A stretch of DNA of 64,000 nt from Parvibaculum sp. (lineage in GTDB: Bacteria; Pseudomonadota; Alphaproteobacteria; Parvibaculales; Parvibaculaceae), in contig JARLIS010000005.1 in the NCBI GenBank assembly GCA_031291615.1, positions 25,093 to 89,092 of the forward strand, read 5' to 3'. The position numbers and the translations under genes were made by a program. A model generated the notes under the pieces. That model saw nothing but the letters and a program-made list of their open reading frames with translations. It did not search any database and was not told where the DNA came from. Shown here in pieces: positions 7,745 to 16,179 of this stretch; position 1 is the first letter of the stretch, and every line of letters begins with the position of its first letter.

Positions 7745-8689
7745 ATGCCCGCCAATGCGAACTCGATCATCCTGCATCAATACGACGTCTCGCCTTTCTC
7801 GGAGAAGGTGCGCGTCGTGCTCGGCATCAAGGGGCTCGAATGGTATGCCTGCGACGAGCCCGTCATCATGCCCAAGCCCGAACTCGTGGCGCTGACCGGC
7901 GGCTATCGCAAGATCCCCGTGATGCAGATCGGCGCCGACATTTATTGCGACACGCAGATCATCATCCGCGAGCTTGAGCGCCGCTTCCCTTCGCCTTCCG
8001 TCTTTGTCGGCGGCGACAAGGGGCTGGGCTGGGGCGTCGGCATCTGGACCGACCGCTCGATCTTCATGAACACGGTCACCGTCGTCTTCGGCGGCATGGC
8101 CGACGGCGCGAACGAACTGGCGAACGAAGCCTTCCGCAAGGACCGCGAGGCGCTGACCGGCCGCCCCTTCGACGCCAATGCGATGAAGATGGGCGCGCCC
8201 ATGATGGCCGAACAGTTGCGCGCCCAGCTCGACTGGGTTGAAAGCCAGCTCGCCGATGGCCGGCCCTTCATCATGGGCGAACGTCCCGGTATCGCCGACG
8301 CCAGCGTCTATTACAACCTCGCCTTCATCCGCTGGGTCTATTCGGCGGGGCTGAAAGTGCTGGACGGGCTCTCCCGCGTCGAGGCCTGGGAGAAGCGCGT
8401 GACAGCCATCGGCCACGGAACGCGCCACGAAATGAGCCGCAACGAGGCGCTCGACATTGCGCTCCACGCCGTGTCGCCCGAACTCACCCATCGCGACCCG
8501 CATGAACCGAACGGGATTCAGCCGGGCGACAGGGTGACGGTGATGGCCGACGATTACGGCCGCGATCCGATACAGGGCGAGCTTGTCTCCTCCTCCGCCC
8601 AGCATGTCGCGATCCGGCGGTCCGACCCGCGCGTCGGCGATGTGGTGGTGCATTTTCCGCGCACCGGCTTTTTCGTGATGAAGTCCTGA
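7745..8689 (+). CDS. Glutathione S-transferase-like protein fused to a small beta domain
   Basis: A 314-residue protein. Residues about 8-85 form the thioredoxin-like domain (QYDVSPFSEKVRVVLGIKG, RKIPVMQIG, YCDTQIIIRELER). The helical domain reaches about residue 240 and includes GERPGIADASVYYNL. The last 65 residues (PGDRVTVMADDYGRDPIQG onward, ending FPRTGFFVMKS) look like a small SH3-like beta barrel, absent from ordinary GSTs. The ATG at 7745 follows GAGAGG. It pairs with the preceding GST. The extra domain could bind a partner or ligand; that is a guess. Confidence 0.83.
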   Translation: MPANANSIILHQYDVSPFSEKVRVVLGIKGLEWYACDEPVIMPKPELVALTGGYRKIPVMQIGADIYCDTQIIIRELERRFPSPSVFVGGDKGLGWGVGIWTDRSIFMNTVTVVFGGMADGANELANEAFRKDREALTGRPFDANAMKMGAPMMAEQLRAQLDWVESQLADGRPFIMGERPGIADASVYYNLAFIRWVYSAGLKVLDGLSRVEAWEKRVTAIGHGTRHEMSRNEALDIALHAVSPELTHRDPHEPNGIQPGDRVTVMADDYGRDPIQGELVSSSAQHVAIRRSDPRVGDVVVHFPRTGFFVMKS

Positions 8690-8725
8690 CGCGCCATAAT
8701 GTCCGGAGAGTCCTCTAAATTTAAT

Positions 8726-8765
8726 CCCGGCCGACCGACCGGCCGGGATGGCGCGCGCGTATAAT
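8726..8765 (+). promoter_or_regulatory. Hairpin plus TATAAT box before the exported small protein
   Basis: CCCGGCC (8726-8732) and GGCCGGG (8741-8747) form a perfect stem that may end the GST transcript. A consensus -10 TATAAT follows at 8760-8765, 29 bp before the next ATG. No good -35 is visible at the expected distance, so this promoter may need an activator. Confidence 0.4.
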
Positions 8766-8794
8766 GACTGAGCAGTTTCTCATTGGAGGCAGTC

Positions 8795-9226
8795 ATGAAT
8801 ATTCTTCAGGCGCTCCGGAAGCCCTTGCTGGCGGCAGTTGCCGCCATGGGCCTTTTCGCCGGCTTGAGCGCCACGGCAACCCCGGCTCTGGCGCGCGGCG
8901 GGCATGTCAGCATCGGCATCGGTCTCGGCGTGCCGCTCTTCTTCGGTCCGGCCTGGGGCTATTACGCGCCGCCCTATCCCTATTATTACCCGCCCTATGC
9001 GGCGCCGCCGCCGGTCGTCTACGCGCCCCCGCCCGCCGTCTATGCGCCGCCGCCGGCCTATTACCAGCAGCCGCTGGAAGCCGTGCCGAGCTCACCCGTC
9101 TACCGTTCGCAGGACGGGCAATATTGCCGCGAATATCAGGCGACCGTCCGCGTCGACGGGCAATATCAGAATTCATATGGCACCGCCTGCCAGCAGCCGG
9201 ACGGCACCTGGCACGTCGTCAACTGA
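8795..9226 (+). CDS. Small exported Tyr/Pro-rich protein with 17-kDa-antigen-like C-terminus
   Basis: A 143-residue protein with a signal peptide (positive N-end, hydrophobic core, ATPALA cleavage near residue 34). Residues about 50-95 are rich in Pro, Tyr and Ala in repeating YAPPP units, probably disordered. The C-terminal 45 residues (QDGQYCREYQATVRVDGQ, then GTACQQPDGTW) match the conserved end of Rickettsia 17-kDa-type surface proteins. GGAGG lies five bases before ATG 8795, so the TTG at 8783 is rejected. Likely periplasmic or outer-membrane associated; role unknown. It is monocistronic, with its own -10 box and terminator. Confidence 0.82.
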   Translation: MNILQALRKPLLAAVAAMGLFAGLSATATPALARGGHVSIGIGLGVPLFFGPAWGYYAPPYPYYYPPYAAPPPVVYAPPPAVYAPPPAYYQQPLEAVPSSPVYRSQDGQYCREYQATVRVDGQYQNSYGTACQQPDGTWHVVN

Positions 9227-9250
9227 CGCAAGCGAGCTTGTGAGGCAACA

Positions 9251-9280
9251 GGGCGGAGGTTTCATCCTCCGCCCTTTTTT
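9251..9280 (+). terminator. Rho-independent terminator
   Basis: GGGCGGAGG, loop TTTCAT, CCTCCGCCC, then six T. It ends the exported-protein gene and lies just before the stop of the convergent SDR gene. Confidence 0.85.
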
Positions 9281-9282
9281 CG

Positions 9283-10086
9283 TCAGCGCGCCGTCATGCC
9301 GCCGTCGATAACGAGCTCGGTGCCCGTCATGTAACGCGACTCGTCCGACGCGAGGAACACGATGCCTGCTGCAATGTCCGACGGCAGGCCCGGATAGCCG
9401 AGCGGCGTGCCGAGCGCGATGGCATTGGGATCGATCGCATTGGCGCCGGGCTGCATGGCGTCGAGTTGCAGCGAGCCCATGCCGCCTTGCGGAATCTTCT
9501 GCCAGATCGCGGTGTCGATGATGCCGGGATGCACGGAATTGACGCGCACATTCATTTTCGCCTGCGCGCATTCGAGCGCGACCGCCTTGGTGAAAAGGCG
9601 CACCGCGCCCTTGCTCGCGCAATAGCCCGCAAGCCCCGGCGCGCCCTGGAGACCGGCGACGGAGGAAATATTGATCACCGAGCCGCCGCCCGAGGCCGCA
9701 ATGAGCGGAATGCCGTGTTTCACGCCGAAGAAGACGCCATCGACATTGATCGCCATCTGGCGCTGCCAGTCGGCATATTCCATCTGGAAGATGTCGGCCG
9801 CGATGCCGATGCCGGCATTGTTGACGAGGATGTGGAGCGCGCCGCGCGTCTTCTTGATCTCGGCGACAACCTCGGCCCAGCGCGCCTCGCTCGTCACATC
9901 CTGATGGAGCGCATCGGCCTTGCCGCCCGCCTTGGCGATGAGGGCGACCGTTTCGGCATTGCCCTTGTCGTCCACATCGGTCGCCACGACATGGGCGCCT
10001 TCCGCCGCGAGAGCCAATGCCGCGCCGCGCCCGATGCCGCTGCCCGCGCCCGTGACCAGTGCGACTTTTCCACCTACCCGTCCCAT
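9283..10086 (-). CDS. Classical SDR-family NAD(P)-dependent oxidoreductase
   Basis: A 267-residue classical short-chain dehydrogenase: TGAGSGIG cofactor loop at residues 13-20, NNAGIG near 90, catalytic Ser in INISSVAG, YCASKGAV with Tyr-xxx-Lys, and the C-terminal GTELVIDGGMTAR. GGGAGAAACG precedes the ATG. The Asp-Val after the second strand (ATDVDD) hints at NAD preference, by family rule. It is divergent from the TetR gene at 10160, and both flank a dyad that may be the TetR operator, so it may belong to that regulon. Substrate unknown. Confidence 0.88.
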   Translation of the reverse strand: MGRVGGKVALVTGAGSGIGRGAALALAAEGAHVVATDVDDKGNAETVALIAKAGGKADALHQDVTSEARWAEVVAEIKKTRGALHILVNNAGIGIAADIFQMEYADWQRQMAINVDGVFFGVKHGIPLIAASGGGSVINISSVAGLQGAPGLAGYCASKGAVRLFTKAVALECAQAKMNVRVNSVHPGIIDTAIWQKIPQGGMGSLQLDAMQPGANAIDPNAIALGTPLGYPGLPSDIAAGIVFLASDESRYMTGTELVIDGGMTAR

Positions 10087-10133
10087 TCGTTTCTCCCGAT
10101 TTTGTCTGTATGACTTCTTGTTGGGATTTGTTT

Positions 10134-10149
10134 TAGGGTAACAACCCTA
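10134..10149. promoter_or_regulatory. Candidate TetR operator (TAGGGT-4-ACCCTA)
   Basis: A perfect 6-bp inverted repeat with an AACA spacer sits midway between the divergent SDR and TetR starts. A second, imperfect dyad centred on CATATG (about 10162-10177, GGGC/GCCC arms) overlaps the 5' end of the TetR frame. Confidence 0.45.
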
Positions 10150-10159
10150 GCGACCGCAA

Positions 10160-10855
10160 ATGGGCCCATATGAGCCCTTGCGAAAAATGGACTATGGTCT
10201 ATTTTCGTGGGCGAGCCGTCATCAGGAGGCTGCGATTATCACCGAAGCTGAGGCAACGACCGAACAGGGCGGAACGAGACGGGCGCGCAAGAAAGAGCGG
10301 ACGCGGCGCGAGATCTATCGCACCGCCATGCGTCTTTTCGGCGAGCGCGGCTATGACGGCGTGACCATCGAAGACATCAGCGCCGGCGCCGACGTCGCCA
10401 AGGCGACCTTCTTCCTGCACTTCGAGAACAAGGCGGCGCTGCTCAAGGAATTCAACGACGAGATCACGCAGTCTCTCGCCGAGCGCCTTTCGGGATATTC
10501 GGGCAGCGCGGAGGAAGAACTGATTTTCCTCGTCTCGGTGCTGCGGGAATCCTGGGAGATGAACGCGCTCGTGATGCACAAGATGCTGCGCGAATTCCTC
10601 GACCAGCCCGCCCTTCTGCCCAAGGCCGCGGCCGTCAACGAAAGCATTCTCGACCTGGTGACGCGGATCATCGCCCGCGGCCAGGCGCGCGGCGAATTCA
10701 GCAGCGACTGCGCCCCCGAAGTGGCCGCCGTCGCCCTCGTTTCGGCCTGGAGCGCTTTCGCCGCCTGGCGGCTCTCCAATCCGACGGTGAACATTGAGAG
10801 CCTCGACAAGAGCCTCCTCGAATTCCAGCTCAACGGTCTCAGAAAGAAGACCTGA
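10160..10855 (+). CDS. TetR/AcrR-family transcriptional regulator
   Basis: A TetR-type repressor of 231 residues from the first ATG. The helix-turn-helix spans about residues 48-92 (REIYRTAMRLFGERGYDG, VTIEDISAGADVAKATFFLHF). The C-terminal ligand domain is helical. The start is uncertain: neither ATG 10160 nor ATG 10187 has a Shine-Dalgarno, while AGGAGG at 10224-10229 sits five bases before an in-frame ATT (10235), giving a shorter protein that begins just before the HTH. It probably controls the divergent SDR and/or the flavin monooxygenases 33 nt downstream. Confidence 0.85.
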   Translation: MGPYEPLRKMDYGLFSWASRHQEAAIITEAEATTEQGGTRRARKKERTRREIYRTAMRLFGERGYDGVTIEDISAGADVAKATFFLHFENKAALLKEFNDEITQSLAERLSGYSGSAEEELIFLVSVLRESWEMNALVMHKMLREFLDQPALLPKAAAVNESILDLVTRIIARGQARGEFSSDCAPEVAAVALVSAWSAFAAWRLSNPTVNIESLDKSLLEFQLNGLRKKT

Positions 10856-10887
10856 GAAGATATTTACGAACAGGGAGAAGACGAGAA

Positions 10888-12069
10888 ATGAGCAAGCTGC
10901 GCAGCGGTATTTTCCTCGCGCCGTTTCACCCGGTCGATGAAGACCCGACGCTGGCGATCCGCCGCGATCTCGAACTCATCGAGTGGCTGGACAAGCAGGG
11001 CTTCGAGGAAGCCTGGATCGGCGAACATCACTCGGCGGGCTACGAAATCATTGCGAGCCCCGAACTCTTCATCGCCGCCGCCGCCGAACGCACCAGCCGC
11101 ATCAAGCTCGGCACCGGCGTCGTCTCGCTGCCCTATCACAACCCGCTGATGGCGGCGAACCGCATCATCCAGCTCGACCATATGACGCGCGGCCGCGTCA
11201 TGTTCGGCGTCGGCCCCGGCCTGCTGCCGTCCGACGCCCATATGCTCGGCATCGAAGTCGCCAAGCAACGCGACCGCATGGTGGAAGGGCTGGAAGTGAT
11301 CCTGCGCCTCTTCAAGGGCGAGACGGTGACGGCGGAAACCGAATGGTTCAAGCTGCAAAACGCCAGGCTCCAGCTGAAGCCCTTCTCCGATCCGTACCCG
11401 GAAGTCGCCGTCGCAAGCTCGGTCACGCCGTCTGGCGGCAAGCTTGCGGGCAAGCACCAGCTCGGCATGCTCTGCGTCGCCGCCACGAATACGGCAGGCT
11501 ATGACGCTCTCGCCATCAACTGGGATGTCGCGCAGAAGACCGCGATCGAGAACGGCCGCGTCATGGACCCCGGCGTGCTGCGCCTTGTCGGCCCCATGCA
11601 TATCGCCGAAACCCGCGAGGAAGCCCGCGCCCAGGTGAAATATGGCTTCGCCAAGTGGCAGCATTATTTCGGCTCGATCAATCCGATGGGGCTCGAAGTC
11701 AAGGAAGGCAAGGACCCGATCGACACCATGATCGAAAGCGGTCAGGGCATCATCGGCACGCCCGACGACGCCATCGCCCAGATCGAGCGCCTGCAGAAGA
11801 AAATCCCCGGCTTCGGCGCCTACCTGATGCTCGCCCACAACTGGGCGAATTTCGAGGATACGAAGAAGTCCTACGAGCTTTTCGCCCGCCATGTGAAGCC
11901 GAAGTTCCACAAGGCGAACGAGGCGCGCGAAGCCTCGCTGAAATGGGCGACGGAAAATGCCGGCGACTTCATCGGCCAGGCCATGAATGCCGCGATGCAG
12001 ACGATCGTGAAACATCAGGCGGAAGAGGAAGCCAAGGCGAAGACCCGCGCCAAGCCCGCCGCCGACTGA
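10888..12069 (+). CDS. LLM-class flavin-dependent monooxygenase (LimB-like) 1
   Basis: A 393-residue bacterial-luciferase-fold oxidoreductase, reduced-flavin dependent. Characteristic segments are GIFLAPFHPVDEDPT at the N-terminus, WIGEHHSAGYEIIASPELF, RIKLGTGVVSLPYHNPLM and RGRVMFGVGPGLLPSDA. The opening (APFHP...NPT-type) and length resemble limonene 1,2-monooxygenase (LimB) and relatives. An FMNH2-supplying reductase is not adjacent. GGGAGAAGACGAGA precedes the ATG. It lies 30 nt before a close paralog, and both follow the TetR gene. Likely substrate is a terpene, cyclic ketone or similar hydrophobic compound; inferred from family only. Confidence 0.87.
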   Translation: MSKLRSGIFLAPFHPVDEDPTLAIRRDLELIEWLDKQGFEEAWIGEHHSAGYEIIASPELFIAAAAERTSRIKLGTGVVSLPYHNPLMAANRIIQLDHMTRGRVMFGVGPGLLPSDAHMLGIEVAKQRDRMVEGLEVILRLFKGETVTAETEWFKLQNARLQLKPFSDPYPEVAVASSVTPSGGKLAGKHQLGMLCVAATNTAGYDALAINWDVAQKTAIENGRVMDPGVLRLVGPMHIAETREEARAQVKYGFAKWQHYFGSINPMGLEVKEGKDPIDTMIESGQGIIGTPDDAIAQIERLQKKIPGFGAYLMLAHNWANFEDTKKSYELFARHVKPKFHKANEAREASLKWATENAGDFIGQAMNAAMQTIVKHQAEEEAKAKTRAKPAAD

Positions 12070-12099
12070 TCAAGAAATCGCAACCAGAGGAAACTGAAA

Positions 12100-13317
12100 A
12101 TGGCAGGAACCAAACTCCGCTTCGGCGCCTTCATCGCGCCCTTCCATCCGCTGAACGAAAACCCGACGCTCTCGCTCGAGCGCGACATCGAGCTGATCCA
12201 GCACATGGACCGGCTCGGCTATGACGAGGCCTGGATCGGCGAACACCACTCGGCGGGCTACGAGCTCATCGCTTCGCCGGAAGTCTTCATCGCGACCGTC
12301 GCCGAACGCACGAAGCACATCAAGCTCGGCACCGGCGTCTCCTCGCTTCCCTATCACCACCCGCTGATGCTCGCCGACCGCATCAACCAGCTCGACCACA
12401 TCACGCGCGGCCGCGTGATGTTCGGCGTCGGCCCCGGCGCGCTGCCCTCCGACGCCTTCATGATGGGCATCGAAGTCGCCAAGCAGCGCGACATGATGGA
12501 CGAGGCGCTGGACGCGATCGTGCCGCTGCTGCGCGGCGAGACGGTGACGAAGAAAACCGATTGGTTCACGCTCAACAATGCGCGCTTGCAGATGACGCCC
12601 TATTCGCGTCCCTCGGTCGAAATCGCCGTGGCAAGCCAGGTCTCGCCGACCGGCGCCAATGCGGCCGGCCGCCATGGCGTGGGCCTGCTCTCCATCGGCG
12701 CGACATCCGCCGGCGGCTTCAACGCGCTCGCCACCAACTGGGCGATCTGCGAGGATACGGCGAAGGACAACGGCAAGCAGGTCGCGCGCGACGCCTGGCG
12801 TCTCGTCGGTCCGGTGCATATCGCCGAGACCCGCGAAAAGGCGCGCGAGAATGTCCGCTTCGGCCTTGAGAAGTGGCTCTACTACTTCCGCGAAGTGGCG
12901 GCCCTGCCGCTCGCGCCGACCGACGGCACCGATCCCGTCGATGCGCTGATCGCCTCGGGCATGGCGGTCGTCGGCACGCCGGACGACGCCATCGCCCAGA
13001 TCGAACGCCTGCAACAGCAGTCGGGCGGCTTCGGCGCATTCCTGCAAATGGCGCATAACTGGGCCGACTTCGAGAACACGAAGAAGTCCTACGAATTGAT
13101 GGCGCGCTATGTCTTCCCGCGCTTCCAGGAGCTGAACGTCAACCGCGAAGCCTCGCTCGACTGGGCCAAGAACAATCGCGAGACCTTCATGGGTCAGGCG
13201 ATGATGGCGGTGGGCACGCGCGTCGCCCAGCACATCGAGAAGAAGGGCACGGAGAATATCCGCCCCGAAATCCTCGAAGCCATGGGCCTCGGCAAGAAGC
13301 CGGACGCCGCGCAGTAA
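12100..13317 (+). CDS. LLM-class flavin-dependent monooxygenase (LimB-like) 2
   Basis: A 405-residue paralog of the preceding protein with the same block order: GAFIAPFHPLNENPT, WIGEHHSAGYELIASPEVF, RGRVMFGVGPGALPSDA, VVGTPDDAIAQIERLQ and AHNWADFENTKKSYELMARY. It carries a slightly longer C-terminus ending in LGKKPDAAQ. AGAGGAAACTGAAA precedes the ATG. It is the last gene of the unit and is followed by a strong terminator. Keeping both tandem copies suggests different substrates or a two-protein oxygenase; the sequence alone does not decide. Confidence 0.87.
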   Translation: MAGTKLRFGAFIAPFHPLNENPTLSLERDIELIQHMDRLGYDEAWIGEHHSAGYELIASPEVFIATVAERTKHIKLGTGVSSLPYHHPLMLADRINQLDHITRGRVMFGVGPGALPSDAFMMGIEVAKQRDMMDEALDAIVPLLRGETVTKKTDWFTLNNARLQMTPYSRPSVEIAVASQVSPTGANAAGRHGVGLLSIGATSAGGFNALATNWAICEDTAKDNGKQVARDAWRLVGPVHIAETREKARENVRFGLEKWLYYFREVAALPLAPTDGTDPVDALIASGMAVVGTPDDAIAQIERLQQQSGGFGAFLQMAHNWADFENTKKSYELMARYVFPRFQELNVNREASLDWAKNNRETFMGQAMMAVGTRVAQHIEKKGTENIRPEILEAMGLGKKPDAAQ

Positions 13318-13340
13318 GCGTCCCGCACCCCGTAATGCAA

Positions 13341-13370
13341 AGGGCGGCTCATCGAGCCGCCCTTTTTGTT
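13341..13370. terminator. Rho-independent terminator between convergent genes
   Basis: AGGGCGGCT, loop CATCG, AGCCGCCCT, then TTTTGTTT. It ends the monooxygenase operon and may also serve the convergent acyl-CoA synthetase, which ends at 13390. Confidence 0.85.
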
Positions 13371-13389
13371 TCGGAGCTTGCCGCTTTTC

Positions 13390-15189
13390 TCAGAGCTTGA
13401 ATGCGCCCGAGCAGATCCTGTCGTGGAGATCCTTGTCGAGCGGCACGAATTTCTTTTCGGTCGGCGAATTGAAATAGACGGGATCGGCGATCTGGGAGAG
13501 ATCGATCCCCTCCTTCACGAGCTCCACCTTGCGCTGCTTGAACGTGCCGGTCGTTTCCATTTCAGGCGAGAGCCGGAGGAAAATCGGCCGGGCATATTCC
13601 GGCAGTTCCTTGTCGATATGCTTGCGCAGCTTGTCGAGATCGAGCGAGGCGTCGCCGACGATGGAAGCCATGCCGGCCCGCCCGTCGGTGCCCGGAATCG
13701 CAACGCCATAGACATTGGCTTCCTTGACGCCCGGGAAAACCGAGATCGCTTCCGACACTTCCGCCGTCGAGACGTTCTCGCCCTTCCAGCGGAAGGTGTC
13801 GCCGATGCGGTCGACGAAATAGAAATAGCCGAGCCTGTCCTGCTTCAGAAGGTCGCCCGTGCGGAACCACTGGTCGCCCTTCTCGAAGACGTCGCGCAGG
13901 ATCTTCTTTTCCGTCTCTTCCTTCTTGGCATAGCCGTCGAAGCGGCCGGTCGGCGCATTGGGATCGTTGACGATCTTGCCGATGGCCTCGCCCGCCTCGC
14001 CCGGCTCGCATTTGATGCAGAAGCCGTCAGCCCCGCGCACAACCTGCTCGGTCTCGGTGTTGAAACGCACCAGCTCGACGTTGAACCGCTTCTTCGCCCA
14101 GGCCGGAATGCGGCCGACGGCGCCGACCGTGCCGTCATAGTTGAGCAGCGCGACATTGCCTTCGGTCGCGCCATAGAACTCGATGATGCGCGGAATGCGG
14201 AACCGCTTCTGGAAGGCCGGCCAGATTTCCGGGCGAAGCCCGTTGCCGACGGCGAGCCTGATCCTGTGCTTGCGCTCGCCCTTCTGCTGTTCGCTGTTCA
14301 GCAGATAGCGGCAAAGCTCGCCGATGTACTGGAAGAGCGTCGCCTGATACTTGACGCAATCGGGGAAGAATTCGCGCGCCGAAAACTTGCGCCGGATGAT
14401 GATCGAACCGCCCACCGTCAGCACCGTGCCGACCGCGCAGACGCCGCCCGCCGAGTGATAGAGCGGCAGCACGCAATACATGCGGTCCGTCTCCTTGGCG
14501 TTCGCCGCCGCCGAGAAGCCGACCATCATGGTGAGAAGCCGCGCATGGGGAATGCGCGCGGCCTTCGGATTGCCCGTCGTGCCGCTCGTATAGATAAAGA
14601 GCGCATTGTCGTTGAGCGTGAGCTCCTTGCGAATATCGGCGGGAAGGTCGCCCGGCGACTGCGCGGCGAGTGCGGCGTCGAGATCCTGCGCGCCTTGCAC
14701 CGCGCCGCCCGTCGCCCAGACCTGCATCGGATTTTCGAGCTGGTCGATCGCCGTCGCATAGGACGAGCCGAGCTCCGCGCCGAGCACGAGATGGCGCGCG
14801 CCTGAAATGTTGAGACTATGGGCGAGCGGACCCTTCACGAGATTGGTGTTGATGAGCGCGGCCGAAGCGCCGACCTTCAGGATGCCGAGCCAGGCGACGA
14901 GATATTCCGCCCGGTTCTCCATCATCAGCGCGACGACATCGCCCCGGCCGATGCCTTGCGAGAGCGCCCAGCGCGCATAGCGATTGGCCTCGCCATTGTA
15001 GTCGCTATAGGTGAGCTTCCGGTCTTCGAAATAGATGGCGACGTTCTTGCCTTTGGTTCTGGCGAGCGCTTCGACCGTATCGACAAAGGTATGGTTCGGC
15101 GTCTTGTAGATGTCGCCGAGCCGTTTCAGCGAGCGGAGCGCCGCCCTGAGATAGATGATCTCGTTTCTGATCCGCTTGAAAATACCCAT
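13390..15189 (-). CDS. Long-chain acyl-CoA synthetase, FATP/very-long-chain type
   Basis: A 599-residue AMP-forming ligase of the fatty-acid-transport-protein branch. It shows IYTSGTTGNPKAARIPHARL (adenylate loop), IEFYGATEGNV (FATP-type rather than the FadD GLTE motif), YFYFVDRIGDTFRWKGENV and GTFKQRKVELVKEG near the C-terminus. An N-terminal hydrophobic/basic stretch may attach it to the membrane. The start at 15189 is favoured by GGAG upstream and by FATP-like length; the frame extends 26 codons further 5'. Likely activates long-chain fatty acids during uptake. It is monocistronic. Confidence 0.87.
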   Translation of the reverse strand: MGIFKRIRNEIIYLRAALRSLKRLGDIYKTPNHTFVDTVEALARTKGKNVAIYFEDRKLTYSDYNGEANRYARWALSQGIGRGDVVALMMENRAEYLVAWLGILKVGASAALINTNLVKGPLAHSLNISGARHLVLGAELGSSYATAIDQLENPMQVWATGGAVQGAQDLDAALAAQSPGDLPADIRKELTLNDNALFIYTSGTTGNPKAARIPHARLLTMMVGFSAAANAKETDRMYCVLPLYHSAGGVCAVGTVLTVGGSIIIRRKFSAREFFPDCVKYQATLFQYIGELCRYLLNSEQQKGERKHRIRLAVGNGLRPEIWPAFQKRFRIPRIIEFYGATEGNVALLNYDGTVGAVGRIPAWAKKRFNVELVRFNTETEQVVRGADGFCIKCEPGEAGEAIGKIVNDPNAPTGRFDGYAKKEETEKKILRDVFEKGDQWFRTGDLLKQDRLGYFYFVDRIGDTFRWKGENVSTAEVSEAISVFPGVKEANVYGVAIPGTDGRAGMASIVGDASLDLDKLRKHIDKELPEYARPIFLRLSPEMETTGTFKQRKVELVKEGIDLSQIADPVYFNSPTEKKFVPLDKDLHDRICSGAFKL

Positions 15190-15334
15190 GCCGCGCTCCG
15201 ATCCCCCGAAATGCCGCGTTTTACGCGTGTCAGACGTGTTATGCCCGGCCCATGCCGCAACCGTCAAGAAAGAGGCGGCAGGTGATGACAGGCGGAGCTT
15301 TTCTCGCCATCATCCGGCCCGCAAGCGAGGAACC

Positions 15335-15613
15335 ATGACGACAATTGAGGATTCCGGGGCCGGACGACCCGTCGAGATCGTTCTCGACGTGATGGGGCAG
15401 CAATGTCCCCTGCCGGTGCTGCGCGCGCGAAAGCGCCTGCTCAATCTCGAACCCGGCACGCTCCTGCGCGTCTTCACGACCGACCCCGTCTCGCGCATCG
15501 ACATGCCGCATTTCTGCGCCGAGGTCGGGCATGAGCTTGTCGAAACGCGCGACCGCGGCGGCTGGGTCGAGTTCCTGATCCGGCGCGGCGCGGAAATCCG
15601 CACCGAAAGCTAG
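15335..15613 (+). CDS. TusA-family sulfurtransferase
   Basis: A 92-residue TusA/SirA-like protein. The family signature QQCPLPVLRARKRL carries the sulfur-accepting Cys near residue 26. The rest (LRVFTTDPVSRIDMPHFC, GWVEFLIRRG) fits the two-layer alpha/beta fold. A second Cys at about residue 65 may be accessory. GCGAGGAACC precedes the ATG. It probably relays persulfide sulfur for tRNA thiolation, molybdenum cofactor or sulfur metabolism; partners are not local. Its stop codon overlaps that of the convergent acetyltransferase gene. Confidence 0.87.
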   Translation: MTTIEDSGAGRPVEIVLDVMGQQCPLPVLRARKRLLNLEPGTLLRVFTTDPVSRIDMPHFCAEVGHELVETRDRGGWVEFLIRRGAEIRTES

Positions 15614-16179
15614 CGGAATTCCTCGGCGAGAATGGCGTAGAGATATTCGTCGCGCCATCCCTCCTGAATGAGCTTCGAGGCGCGGAAAGCGCCTTCGCGC
15701 CGCATGCCGAGCTTCTCCATCACCCGCGCCGAGGCCTTGTTGCGCTGATCGCAGACGGCGACGATGCGCCGGAGCCCGAGTTCGTTGAAGCCCGCATCGA
15801 GCAGCGCCCATGCCGCTTCGACCGCAATGCCGTTGCCCCAGTAATCGGGATGAAGCGTGTAGCCGACCTCGCCCGTGCGGTTGTCGGCGTCGATGATGCG
15901 CAGGCCCGCGCCGCCGATGAGCGGCCCCTTGGGCCGGAGCACGATGGCGAGATCGTAGATGGTGCGCGGCCGCGTCCGCTGGTCTTCGAGAAAGCCGAGG
16001 ATCGCGCCGCGCGTCTGCGCCAGAGTGTTCGGTCCCCAGATCATGTAGCGCGCCACATCCTCGCGCGAGGAATAGGCATGGACGGCTTCAAGGTCGCTCT
16101 TGCGGAAATCGCGCAGCGCGATGCGCGGCGTCGCGATGGGAAGCGTCAGCGTCGGCGCGGCGCGCGTTCTCGGGCTCAT
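15610..16179 (-). CDS. GNAT-family N-acetyltransferase (RimJ/RimL type)
   Basis: A 189-residue acetyltransferase of the RimJ/RimL-like GNAT branch. It has ATPRIALRDFRKSDLEAVHAY at the N-terminus, GGAGLRIID, GEVGYTLHPDYWGNGIAVEA (acetyl-CoA binding loop) and NKASARVMEKLGMRREG. The start ATG overlaps the stop of the ArsC-like gene (ATGA), so the two are translationally coupled. Substrate is probably a protein N-terminus or small amine; not determinable here. Confidence 0.87.
   Translation of the reverse strand: MSPRTRAAPTLTLPIATPRIALRDFRKSDLEAVHAYSSREDVARYMIWGPNTLAQTRGAILGFLEDQRTRPRTIYDLAIVLRPKGPLIGGAGLRIIDADNRTGEVGYTLHPDYWGNGIAVEAAWALLDAGFNELGLRRIVAVCDQRNKASARVMEKLGMRREGAFRASKLIQEGWRDEYLYAILAEEFR

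Noticed and set aside
6971..8653. 560-codon open frame on the minus strand across both GST genes
   Set aside because: GC-rich codon bias opens the opposite frame; its composition (HHRHP, DRAV) is that of a shadow, and the plus-strand GST motifs are intact.
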